DNA from: Streptomyces sp. NBC_00523
GTDB taxonomy: Bacteria > Actinomycetota > Actinomycetes > Streptomycetales > Streptomycetaceae
Assembly (NCBI RefSeq): GCF_036346615.1
Contig: NZ_CP107836.1
Span: forward strand, 5,580,001-5,644,000
Length of the DNA stretch: 64,000 bases
Direction of reading: 5' to 3'
Below the pieces are notes generated by a model. It had not been told where the DNA came from, made no database searches, and worked only from the letters and a program-made list of their open reading frames with translations. This document shows, in pieces, positions 8,945 through 16,936 of the stretch. Position 1 is the first letter of the stretch. Every line of letters begins with the position of its first letter. Made by a program: the position numbers and the translations under genes.

Positions 8945-9841
8945 ATGACCGAATCCGCTTCCGACCAGCGCCTCGAACGCACCCTGGCCAGCCTGCGCGG
9001 CCTGTCCGTGGGAGACGCCCTCGGCTCCCAGTTCTTCGTGCCCGCCAACTATCCGCTCCTCAAGGACCGCGCCCTGCCGCCCGGCCCCTGGCAGTGGACC
9101 GACGACACGGAGATGGCCTCCTCCGTCGTGGCCGTACTCCAGGAGCACGGCCGCGTCGACCAGGACGCCCTGGCCCTGTCCTTCGCGCACCACCACGACT
9201 TCGACCGCGGATACGGCCCGGCCGTGAACCGCATGCTGCGCCTCGTCCGCGAGGGCGGCGACTGGCGGGAGCTCGCCTCCTCCCTGTTCAACGGCCAGGG
9301 CTCCTGGGGCAACGGCTCCTCGATGCGTATCGCGCCGCTCGGCGCCTGGTACGCGGACGACCCCGAGCAGGCCACGCACCAGGCGGAGATCTCCTCGTAC
9401 ACCACGCACCAGCACCGGGAGGCCGTCGTCGGCGCGATGGCCGTCGCGGCGGCCGCGGCGCTCGTCGCCTCACCGGCCGGGCCGCCCACGCCGGAGGACC
9501 TGCTGGACGGCGTCGTCGCGCTCGTCCCGCGCAGCGCCGTGGGCGCCGGACTGCGCCGGGCCCGGGACATGCTCGACTACAAGGACGCGGGCACCGTCGC
9601 GGCGGTCCTGGGCAACGGACGCCGTACCAGCGCGCACGACACCGTCCCCTTCGCCCTGTGGTCGGCGGCGCGGAGCCTCGGCGACTTCGAGGGGGCGTTC
9701 TGGGTGACGGCCCAGGCCGGCGGCGACGTCGACACGACCTGCGCCATCGTCGGCGGCGTGATCGCGGCAGGCACCGCGGGCGCCCCTCCGGCGCACTGGA
9801 CGGCCCAGACGGAACCCCTGCCGGACTGGATGCCCCGCTAG
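8945..9841 (+). CDS. ADP-ribosylglycohydrolase (DraG/ARH) family protein
   Basis: A 298-aa protein of the ADP-ribosylglycohydrolase fold, which uses two Mg2+ ions to hydrolyse ADP-ribose from proteins or nucleotides. Metal-binding motifs are visible: LSVGDALGS near the N-terminus, the DDTEM motif around residue 48 and GGDVDTTCAIVGG near residue 260. The ATG at 8945 is preferred over the GTG at 8936 because TAGAGT at 8932-8937 lies seven bases upstream (leaderless pattern). The target of de-ADP-ribosylation is unknown and no partner ADP-ribosyltransferase is encoded in the window. Confidence 0.9.
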   Translation: MTESASDQRLERTLASLRGLSVGDALGSQFFVPANYPLLKDRALPPGPWQWTDDTEMASSVVAVLQEHGRVDQDALALSFAHHHDFDRGYGPAVNRMLRLVREGGDWRELASSLFNGQGSWGNGSSMRIAPLGAWYADDPEQATHQAEISSYTTHQHREAVVGAMAVAAAAALVASPAGPPTPEDLLDGVVALVPRSAVGAGLRRARDMLDYKDAGTVAAVLGNGRRTSAHDTVPFALWSAARSLGDFEGAFWVTAQAGGDVDTTCAIVGGVIAAGTAGAPPAHWTAQTEPLPDWMPR

Positions 9842-10084
9842 CGAGCACGGGGCCGGCGAGCGCGACAGGTGTGGCCGCAGGCCGGACGGGCGCCGCCCCT
9901 GGTGCTTTGAGTGTCACGGTCCTGCCACAGCACGTTCCCGCACGGCTGGCGGCCGTGACTCGGGGTTACTCTTTCGGCCACGCCGCCCTCGGTGATCATG
10001 ACGACGGGTGCGCACCGAATGAGACGCCGGGGGGCCGCGCGCTGCCCAGGCTCGCGTGAGCGGACCCCGGTGGGGAGGGGTCCC

Positions 10085-11935
10085 GTGTCCGAAACACCAC
10101 CAGAATCACCCCGGCCCGAGCCCGCGCCGGACGAGCCCGCCTCACCCGGAACCACGCCGGACGAGGGCGTTTCCGAGCAGGTCGGCACCGGGCGGGCCGC
10201 GCCCGAAACCGCAGCCGTGGAGGCACGGCGCGAGCAGATACCCGCGCCGGCCGCCGCCCCCCAAGCCGCAGGCAGCGGCGAGGCGGGAGGCGGTACGGCG
10301 TCGATGCCCGAACCCCCGAAGATCCCCGCCTACGCGACGCAGCGCCCCGGTGGGCAGGTACGGCAGGGCCCGCCGAGGCAGGGCCCGCCGAGTCCCTGGG
10401 GCAAGCCACCGCCCTCGGTGACGACGCGGCTCCGGGCCAAGAAGGCGGAGCCCGTCCACACCGGCACCCTCTGGGCCGCCCTCGCGACGGCCCTGCTCGG
10501 CATGACCCTGCTGGGCGACGGCATCGGGCTGAACCTGCTCATCGTGGCGCTGCCCGCCTCGGCCGGCGCGTACATCGCCGCCAGGGCCGCAGGGCGCAGG
10601 ATCCGCCCCTGGACCGCTGTGTGGGCCATCGGCGGGCTGGCGCTCCTGGTCGTCCCCGCGCTCCGGGACGCCGGCTGGCCCACCTTCCTCGCGATGGTGT
10701 CCGCTCTGGCCCTCGGCTCGCTGGCCCTGCACGGCAGCCGGAGCTGGCTCGGGGTGTTCCTCGGTTCCCTGGGCGTGTTCACCTCCGTGTTCGAATCGCT
10801 GGGCTGGGGTGTCCGCGGTGTGCGCGAGCGCATGTCGGGGTCCCGGGGCCGGTACGGAGTCGTGTTCAGGTCCGCGGCCGTGGCCGTCGTCCTGGTCATT
10901 GTGTTCGGTGCGCTCTTCGCGAGTGCCGACGCCGCCTTCGCGGACCTGCTGAGCGACCTGACCCCGGACGTGTCGGTCGGTGACGGTCCATGGCGGATCT
11001 TCCTGGGCCTCCTCGCTCTGGTCGGCGCCCTGGCCGCCGCCTACACAGCCGCCGCCCCGGTCGGCTGGGACAGGGTGATCGTTCGGCCGGGCAAGGCGCG
11101 CGGTCGGCTGGAATGGGCTCTCCCGCTGGTCGTCCTGAACCTCCTCTTCGCGGCGTTCCTCACCATCCAGCTCACGGTGCTGCTCGGCGGATACGACAAG
11201 GTGATGGCCGAGACCGATCTCAGCTACTCCGAGTACGCCCGCCAGGGCTTCTGGCAGCTGCTCTGGGCCACGGTGCTCACGCTCGGCGTCATCGCGCTGG
11301 CCCTTCGCTGGGCCCCGCGCGGCGGTACCCGCGACCGCACCCTCGTCCGCTGTGTGCTCGGCACGCTGTGCTTCCTCACGCTCGTCGTGGTCGCCTCGGC
11401 CCTGCGGCGTATGGACCTCTACGTCGACGCGTACGGCCTGACCAGGCTGCGGATCTCCGTGGCCGCCGTGGAGCTCTGGCTCGGCGTGATCCTGGTGCTG
11501 ATCATGGCGGCCGGCGTGTTCGGCCCCCGCCTGCTGCCGCGTGCGGTCGCGGCGAGCGCGGCCGTCGGCGTACTGGTCTTCGGCCTCATCTCGCCGGACG
11601 GCCTCATCGCCGAGCAGAACGTCCAGCGCTACCGCAACGCCCACTCGATCGACATCGAGTACCTCAAGGGCCTGTCGGCCGACGCCGTACCCGCTCTCGA
11701 CACCTTGCCCGAACCCCTGCGCTCCTGTGCGTTGCAGGACATCCAGCGCACGCTTCGCGGCTCCGACGAGCCCTGGTACGCGACGAGTTGGGGCGAGGCG
11801 CGAGCCCGGGACATCCTCGGCGACTGGGACCCCGGCTACCGTGCACTCAACTGCCGGGGGCTGAGCACGGGCGACAACGGTGACGAGCGCGGCGTCGGGA
11901 CGGACGACGTCTACGACCCGTACGACCCGTACTGA
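10085..11935 (+). CDS. DUF4173-type multi-pass membrane protein
   Basis: A 616-aa integral membrane protein. Residues about 1-115 are hydrophilic and Pro/Ala/Glu-rich, probably cytoplasmic and disordered. About ten hydrophobic segments follow between residues 120 and 500 (for example LWAALATALLGMTLLGDG, VAVVLVIVFGALFASADAAF). The C-terminus has a soluble domain (RNAHSIDIEYLKGLSADAVPAL to the end) and finishes in a repeated DPYDPY. The order of hydrophobic segments and the IDIEYL..L region fit the DUF4173/DUF4153 family of unknown function. The GTG at 10085 follows GGGGAGGGGTCCC; the frame is open about 90 bp further upstream without similarity. Confidence 0.78.
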   Translation: MSETPPESPRPEPAPDEPASPGTTPDEGVSEQVGTGRAAPETAAVEARREQIPAPAAAPQAAGSGEAGGGTASMPEPPKIPAYATQRPGGQVRQGPPRQGPPSPWGKPPPSVTTRLRAKKAEPVHTGTLWAALATALLGMTLLGDGIGLNLLIVALPASAGAYIAARAAGRRIRPWTAVWAIGGLALLVVPALRDAGWPTFLAMVSALALGSLALHGSRSWLGVFLGSLGVFTSVFESLGWGVRGVRERMSGSRGRYGVVFRSAAVAVVLVIVFGALFASADAAFADLLSDLTPDVSVGDGPWRIFLGLLALVGALAAAYTAAAPVGWDRVIVRPGKARGRLEWALPLVVLNLLFAAFLTIQLTVLLGGYDKVMAETDLSYSEYARQGFWQLLWATVLTLGVIALALRWAPRGGTRDRTLVRCVLGTLCFLTLVVVASALRRMDLYVDAYGLTRLRISVAAVELWLGVILVLIMAAGVFGPRLLPRAVAASAAVGVLVFGLISPDGLIAEQNVQRYRNAHSIDIEYLKGLSADAVPALDTLPEPLRSCALQDIQRTLRGSDEPWYATSWGEARARDILGDWDPGYRALNCRGLSTGDNGDERGVGTDDVYDPYDPY

Positions 11936-11991
11936 TCAACCCGTAAGCGGTTGGCGCGTGTCGTCGTCCGCAGTTCCATCCATGCCGATCG

Positions 11992-12024
11992 TGCGGGCCG
12001 TTTCTCAGGGGGAGGCGGCCCGCA
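11992..12024. terminator. Possible terminator between convergent genes
   Basis: TGCGGGCCG at 11992-12000 pairs with CGGCCCGCA at 12016-12024 around a 15-nt loop, in the 122-bp gap between the DUF4173 gene and the exporter. Confidence 0.5.
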
Positions 12025-12057
12025 GCGGGCCCTCGCTCCGCTCGGCATCCCCGGGGT

Positions 12058-13610
12058 TCAGGCCACCGGCCCTCCAGCGGCGGCCTTCCCGCTCAGGGCG
12101 TCCAAGTCGCTCTTGCGTACCCGGATGACCAGCAGCGCGGTCAGCAGGGCGAGAGCGGCCATGGCCACTGCGGCGAGGAAGGCCGTGGATATGCCCTGGG
12201 CGAGCACCGCGTGGCCCCAGTCGCCCGGCAACTCACGGCTCTTGGCGAACTGCGCCTTCTGTTCCGGTGACGCCTGTGCCAGGAACGCGGGCACTTGCTT
12301 CTCCGCCTCGTTGCGACTGGCGGTTCCGAAGACCGTGACCAGGATGGACAGGCCCAGCGAGCCGCCCACCTGCTGGCTCGCGTTGAGCAGGCTGGAAGCC
12401 GCACCGGCCTCATGCTGGGCGACTCCGGAGACCGCCGTCAGCGTGAGCGTCACGAAGTTGAGCCCCATGCCGAAGCTGAAGACCAGCATCGGACCCAGCA
12501 CCCCGGACAGGTAGGAGCTGTCGGGTGAGATGAAGGTGAGCCAGAACAGCCCCGCTCCGGCGAGCGCCGAACCGGTGATCATGAACGGCTTCGGCCCCAG
12601 CACCGGGAGGAACCGCTGCGAGAGCCCCGCTCCGACAATGATCGAGACGGTCACGGGCAGGAAGGCCAGGCCGGACTTGATGGGGCTGTAGGACAGGACG
12701 TTCTGCACGAACAGCACGATGAAGAAGAACATGCCGAACATGGCCGCCGCCAGGCTGAGCATGATGACGTACGTCCCGAGCGGTTGCGGTCGGCGAACAT
12801 CCGCAGGGGCGTGATCGGCTCCTTGGCCCTCATCTCCACGAGCACGAACGCAGCCAGCAGCAGCACCGCCGCTCCGAACGACGCCAGCGTGAGCGAGTCC
12901 CGCCAGCCCTCCTCGGAAGCCCGGATGAACCCGTAGACCAGCGAGGCCATGCCGAGCGTCGACGTCAGGGCACCCGCTATGTCGAACCGGCCCGAATGCC
13001 GGTCGGACTCGTTGATGTACATCGGAGCCAGGACCGCGATCAGGACGCCGATCGGCACATTGACGAAGAAGACCCAGCGCCAGTCCAGCCACTCGGTCAG
13101 CATCCCTCCCGCCAGCAGCCCGATGGCACCGCCGCCGGCCGACACTGCGGCGAAGACGCCGAACGCACGGTTGCGCTCGGGGCCCTCGGGAAACGTCGTG
13201 GTGATGAGCGCGAGGGAGGTCGGTGAGGCAATGGCGCCACCTATGCCCTGCAGCGCGCGGGCCATGAGCAACTGCCAGGGCTCCTGGGCAAATCCACCGA
13301 GGAGCGAGGCGAGAGTGAAGACGAGGATGCCGGTCATGAACACCCGACGGCGGCCGAGGATGTCACCGGCGCGGCCGCCGAGCAGGAGCAGGCCGCCGAA
13401 GGTGAGTGTGTAGGCGCTGAGGACCCAGGACAGATCCGTGGTCGAGAAACTCAGGGCGTCCTGGATGTGCGGGAGCGCGATGTTGACGATTGTGGAGTCG
13501 AGCACAACCATCAACTGACAAGCGGCGATGACGGCCAGGGCGATCCCCGGGCGGCCTTGCCGGCGTGCCGCGCCCGGCGCGCTCCGTGCGTCTAACTGAG
13601 AGGTTGTCAC
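12058..13610 (-). pseudogene. MFS drug exporter (DHA2, EmrB/QacA type), frameshifted
   Basis: A 14-helix proton-driven drug exporter split by a single-base frameshift. Frame 1 runs from the GTG at 13610 with typical DHA2 motifs (LDSTIVNIALPHIQ, LGGRAGDILGRRRVF, ALQGIGGAIASPTSLALI) to FADRNRS at about codon 278. The remaining helices (GTYVIMLSLAAAMFGMFFF onward, ending at 12058) continue in another frame. One base appears to be missing at the CCC run 12775-12777; a fourth C would restore a protein of about 517 aa. Codon 6 is TTA (13593-13595), the rare leucine codon read by the bldA tRNA. The gene is divergent from a TetR regulator with palindromic operators between them. It is either a true pseudogene, a polymorphism or a sequencing error. 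Confidence 0.88.
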
Positions 13611-13633
13611 TGGAGGCCCCCCACAAGAGAATT

Positions 13634-13653
13634 AGTGAACGGCTCCGTTCACT
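13634..13653. promoter_or_regulatory. TetR-type operator, perfect 20-bp palindrome
   Basis: AGTGAACGG-CT-CCGTTCACT, a 9+2+9 perfect inverted repeat between the divergent exporter and TetR genes, 24 bp upstream of the exporter start. The half-site GCGTTCACT recurs at 13693-13701. Confidence 0.8.
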
Positions 13654-13684
13654 GTTCCGTCAACGTTACTGAGTCCCCTCCAAG

Positions 13685-13701
13685 GAACGCAAGCGTTCAC
13701 T
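13685..13701. promoter_or_regulatory. Second TetR-type operator-like palindrome
   Basis: GAACGC-AA-GCGTTC at 13685-13698 is a 6+2+6 palindrome; its right arm extended to 13701 (GCGTTCACT) matches 8 of 9 bases of the right arm of the 13634-13653 operator. It probably controls the tetR side. Confidence 0.6.
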
Positions 13702-13850
13702 GGGTCTTCGTTGTCGGATATTTCCGGAGCCTTCGACTCCGGTCGGGAACTGCTCGATCCCGGGCCGCCCCTTCCGCTTCCGTGTCTGTCCGGACTCGAT
13801 TCCGGGAGATTCGCGGAGGCGAACCGAACCTGTTCGATGGAGAGAAGCAC

Positions 13851-14477
13851 ATGGTCACTTCGCGATCGGCCGCCGCCGCTCGGCAGCCGGTGGTGTCCCT
13901 GCGCCGACGGGGATCCGTGCTGGAGCGCGCGATCCTCGAAGCGGCGCTGGAAGCGCTGAGCACGGTGGGCTGGAACGGCCTGACGATGGAAGGCGTGGCC
14001 GCCGGAGCCCAGACGGGCAAGGCTGCGATCTACCGGCGCTGGTCCTCCAAGGAGGAGCTGGTGGCCGAGGCGCTGCGCAGCGCGATGCCGGTCCCGGGTG
14101 TAGCCCCGGACTCGGGCAACATCCGCGACGACCTCTACCAGCTGTGCCGGGGCATGCGCGACGCGATGCTGTCCACCTCCGGCTCGGCCCTGCGCTCGGT
14201 GATTCACGAATGCGACGCGGGCACGGCGGAACGCTTCCAGTCGGTGATCCTCGACGGAGTGATCCGGCCGTCCACCGACCTCATCAGGGAAGTGGTGAGC
14301 CGAGGTGTCGAGCGGGGCGAGGTCCGCCCAGGGGCCATGCGGGAACTGGCCTTCGACGTCATTCCCGCGATGATGATGTACCGCACCAAGGTGTGCGGCA
14401 GCGAGTGGGACGACGCGGAGATCGCGGCGCTCATCGATCAGGTCGCCGTGCCGTTCTTCCGTTCAGAACCTCACTGA
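13851..14477 (+). CDS. TetR-family transcriptional repressor of the adjacent exporter
   Basis: A 208-aa one-component regulator. The N-terminal TetR helix-turn-helix spans about residues 25-70 (AILEAALEALSTVGWNGLTMEGVAAGAQTG split by the usual turn, then AAIYRRWSSKEELVAEAL). The C-terminal ligand/dimerisation domain resembles TetR_C_16-type domains (DLIREVVSRGVERGEVRPG). The ATG at 13851 has GGAGAG about 7 bases upstream; the frame runs open to 13635, but that part covers the operators and is not protein-like. Being divergent from a drug exporter, it probably represses that gene and itself, with release by a toxic small molecule. Confidence 0.88.
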   Translation: MVTSRSAAAARQPVVSLRRRGSVLERAILEAALEALSTVGWNGLTMEGVAAGAQTGKAAIYRRWSSKEELVAEALRSAMPVPGVAPDSGNIRDDLYQLCRGMRDAMLSTSGSALRSVIHECDAGTAERFQSVILDGVIRPSTDLIREVVSRGVERGEVRPGAMRELAFDVIPAMMMYRTKVCGSEWDDAEIAALIDQVAVPFFRSEPH

Positions 14478-14594
14478 AGGTCCCGCCCGGAGCCGTGTGT
14501 CGCGCGCTGTCCGGCGCGCGACCGCCGGTGCGAGCCCGGGAGGGGCGCCCCGGGGTGTTCCTGGCGTCCCCTTCGGCGTACGCTGACAGACGCC

Positions 14595-15305
14595 ATGCCG
14601 TACGAACCACCCACGCACACCGTCGAGCGCTCACTGCGCGCCACCACCGGTGCCAAGATCATCGCCGGTGTCGACGAGGTCGGACGCGGAGCGTGGGCGG
14701 GACCTGTCACGGTGTGCGCCGCGGTCACCGGTCTCCGCAGGCCCCCCGCCGGACTCACCGACTCCAAGCTGATCAGCCCCAAGCGCCGTGCGGAACTCGC
14801 TCCGCTGCTGGAAAGCTGGGTCACCGCCTACGCCCTCGGTGACGCCTCCCCCCAGGAGATCGACGCCCTGGGCATGACCGCCGCGCTCCGGCTCGCGGCC
14901 GTACGCGCCCTGGAGGCCCTGCCGGTCCGCCCCGACGCGGTGATCCTGGACGGCAAGCACGACTACCTGGGCAGCCCCTGGCAGGTCCGTACCGTCATCA
15001 AGGGCGACCAGTCCTGCGTCGCGGTGGCCGCGGCCTCGGTGATCGCGAAGGTCCGCCGGGACACCATGATGGCCGAACTCGGCGCACAGAGCGGCGAGTA
15101 CGCGGACTTCGGGTTCGAAGCCAACGCCGGCTATCCGTCCCCCGTACACAGGGCCGCACTCGAGGAGCGTGGGCCCACCGCCCACCACCGTCTCTCGTGG
15201 TCCTACCTTGACGCGCTGCCCCGGTGGCAGCACCTGAAGAAGATCCGTTTCTCCGCCGAGGCGGCCGCACTGGAAAGCGGGGGCCAGCTCGGCTTCGACT
15301 TCTGA
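14595..15305 (+). CDS. rnhB: Ribonuclease HII
   Basis: Cuts the RNA strand of RNA/DNA hybrids and starts removal of single ribonucleotides from DNA. The protein is 236 aa. The catalytic carboxylates are in GVDEVGRGAWAGP (the Asp-Glu pair around residues 26-27), in the DGKHDYL segment and in the FEANAGYPS/HHRLSW region. The ATG at 14595 lies close behind a TACGCT -10-like hexamer (14579-14584), so the leader is very short or absent. It is followed after 60 bp by the UvrD-C-like protein gene. Confidence 0.95.
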   Translation: MPYEPPTHTVERSLRATTGAKIIAGVDEVGRGAWAGPVTVCAAVTGLRRPPAGLTDSKLISPKRRAELAPLLESWVTAYALGDASPQEIDALGMTAALRLAAVRALEALPVRPDAVILDGKHDYLGSPWQVRTVIKGDQSCVAVAAASVIAKVRRDTMMAELGAQSGEYADFGFEANAGYPSPVHRAALEERGPTAHHRLSWSYLDALPRWQHLKKIRFSAEAAALESGGQLGFDF

Positions 15306-15365
15306 TCGCGCATATGTGCCCACCCGCCGATGCCCGCTGCATCGGCGTTTGATAGACAACCACCC

Positions 15366-15983
15366 ATGCCTCTCATCCCCGAGGAGCCTCAGATTCACGA
15401 GAGCGCCCAGGGTCCCCGCGCCACCCCGGCCACCGGCCGCGCCGCGTCGACCCCTCGTCCCGTACCCGGTCCGCGTACAGCGGCCATGCCGCGCCCCGGT
15501 CGCCCGGTGCCCGGCCCGCGGCCTGTGCCCCCGGCACAGCGCCAGCATTCCACCTCCGGCAAGCCCCAGGCGGCTCCGTCGGAGAATCGTTCCGCACCGC
15601 AGCTCCAGGTCATCCCCGCATCGGCCGAGGGGGCGCTCGAAGCCGCCGACGAGGCGGTGGATCTGCTGCTCGACTCGGGTCGCGCACCCGGCGACATCCT
15701 GGTGCTGACCACGGGCGGCCAGCACCCGTGGGCGACCCACGAACTCACCTTCGGTGAGTCCGCCTACTGGGCCCAGCAGGAAGCGGGCGACGACGTCTTC
15801 TTCGCCGCGGCCGCGGCGGTGGACCGGGTCAAGCCCCGGCCCGTGGTGATCGTCGCGGTCAATGGCCCGGCCGACGACTTTGCCGCGCGGGCACTGGCCA
15901 AGGCGCGGGAGTCCGCCGGTGCGCTGCTGATCGTCTGCGGCGACCCGCAGCGGATCAACGCCGCGCTCGGTGCCGGCGTCTGA
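15366..15983 (+). CDS. Conserved protein with UvrD-helicase-C-like domain, no ATPase motifs
   Basis: A 205-aa soluble protein. Residues about 1-75 are Pro/Ala/Arg-rich and likely disordered. Residues 78-205 form a compact domain: APGDILVLTTGGQHPW, then RPVVIVAVNG, then ALAKARESAGALLIVCGDP. This order resembles the C-terminal ATP-binding half of UvrD-type helicases (an IAVL strand, a VV..V strand, then the AL.RAR...LVV.GDP segment). Walker A and B are absent, so it cannot be a helicase by itself. It may be an orphaned regulatory or protein-binding domain. It sits in a cluster of nucleic-acid genes (rnhB upstream, recQ downstream). Function unknown; the similarity is by eye only. Confidence 0.7.
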   Translation: MPLIPEEPQIHESAQGPRATPATGRAASTPRPVPGPRTAAMPRPGRPVPGPRPVPPAQRQHSTSGKPQAAPSENRSAPQLQVIPASAEGALEAADEAVDLLLDSGRAPGDILVLTTGGQHPWATHELTFGESAYWAQQEAGDDVFFAAAAAVDRVKPRPVVIVAVNGPADDFAARALAKARESAGALLIVCGDPQRINAALGAGV

Positions 15984-16034
15984 GGATCAGCACCGCCGGA
16001 TCCGTGGCCGGTTCCGGCCCGGAATGACCCGGCG

Positions 16035-16080
16035 GCTTCGGCGGTCCGGCCGTCCGCGAGGGCTGCCGGACCGCCGAAGC
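16035..16080. terminator. Bidirectional intrinsic terminator
   Basis: Perfect 16-bp stem (GCTTCGGCGGTCCGGC at 16035-16050, complement at 16065-16080) with a 14-nt loop, between convergent genes. Confidence 0.85.
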
Positions 16081-16088
16081 GCGCGCAG

Positions 16089-16718
16089 TCAGCGTGCGGC
16101 GGAGCGGTGCAGTGCCTGCGCCGCTCCGCCACCGGTCCGCGACGGCACGTGCTCGGAAGTCAGGGCGGTGTCGGCGAGGGCTGAAGGCTGCGACATGGAG
16201 TTCGGACGGCGGCCACCCCTGCCCTCGCCCAGCACCTGCCAGCCGCCTCCGGTCAGCGTGATGTACGCGCCGCACCGCAGCCCGTGCAGTGTGCAGGCGT
16301 CCCGCAGCCCCCACATCCACGCGCCGTCCTCCTCCGTCCAACGCTCGTCCCCTTCACGGCAGTACAGCAGTACCGCGGTGCGGACGGGCGTACGGCGGCG
16401 CAGATCATGCGGGATGACGCGGCGCAGGTGTGCCAGCAGGGAGTTCCGGAACTCCCAGCCGTCGGCCGTTACCGAGCGGCGGGCGAACGAGGCGCTTGCC
16501 GTCAGGCGCTCCTCGTGGTCCAGGACGGCGACCACAGCGGTGGCCGGCGTCGGCCGGTGCCTGGAGTGCAGACCGCTGACCACCTCACGCGGGCTGCGCA
16601 GCAGAGGTATTCCGGCCGCTGCCCACTCGGCCGGTTCGAGCATTCGGGCAAGGCGGTTGGCGGAGTCGGCGGCTGCCGACATCGAAGTGGCTGCGGACGG
16701 AGCGAATCCGAAGGTCAC
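16089..16718 (-). CDS. Conserved hypothetical protein, possibly JAB/RadC-like fold
   Basis: A 209-aa protein that I do not recognise with certainty. The N-terminal 50 residues are Ala/Ser-rich. The core shows AVVAVLDHEERL, WEFRNSLLAHLRRVIP, AVLLYCREGD and then an acidic helix and LRDACTLHGLRCGAY. The strand-loop order (a GD...T..D loop followed by a helix and a short strand) is reminiscent of RadC/JAB-domain proteins, but the metal-binding H-x-H is not visible, so the call is weak. The GTG at 16718 has a strong GAAGGGAGGACC ribosome-binding site. It is co-directional with and downstream of recQ by 218 bp. Confidence 0.65.
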   Translation of the reverse strand: MTFGFAPSAATSMSAAADSANRLARMLEPAEWAAAGIPLLRSPREVVSGLHSRHRPTPATAVVAVLDHEERLTASASFARRSVTADGWEFRNSLLAHLRRVIPHDLRRRTPVRTAVLLYCREGDERWTEEDGAWMWGLRDACTLHGLRCGAYITLTGGGWQVLGEGRGGRRPNSMSQPSALADTALTSEHVPSRTGGGAAQALHRSAAR

Positions 16719-16936
16719 GGTCCTCCCTTCGCATACGCGCCCACGATGCGGGCAGGGTCGGGTGAGGGCGCGCCGCGGCACAGCCCTTTCGGGCCCGCGA
16801 AAGGACCGTGCGGGGAGCGAGTCCAATTCTTCCTGGCGTATCGGCAGGCGGCAACGAGCAATTGGTGAGGCTGACGGTATTCAGCCGGAATGACACGGAT
16901 ATCCCTGCCCAGTCAGGCCCCGCCCGACGCCTCCTG

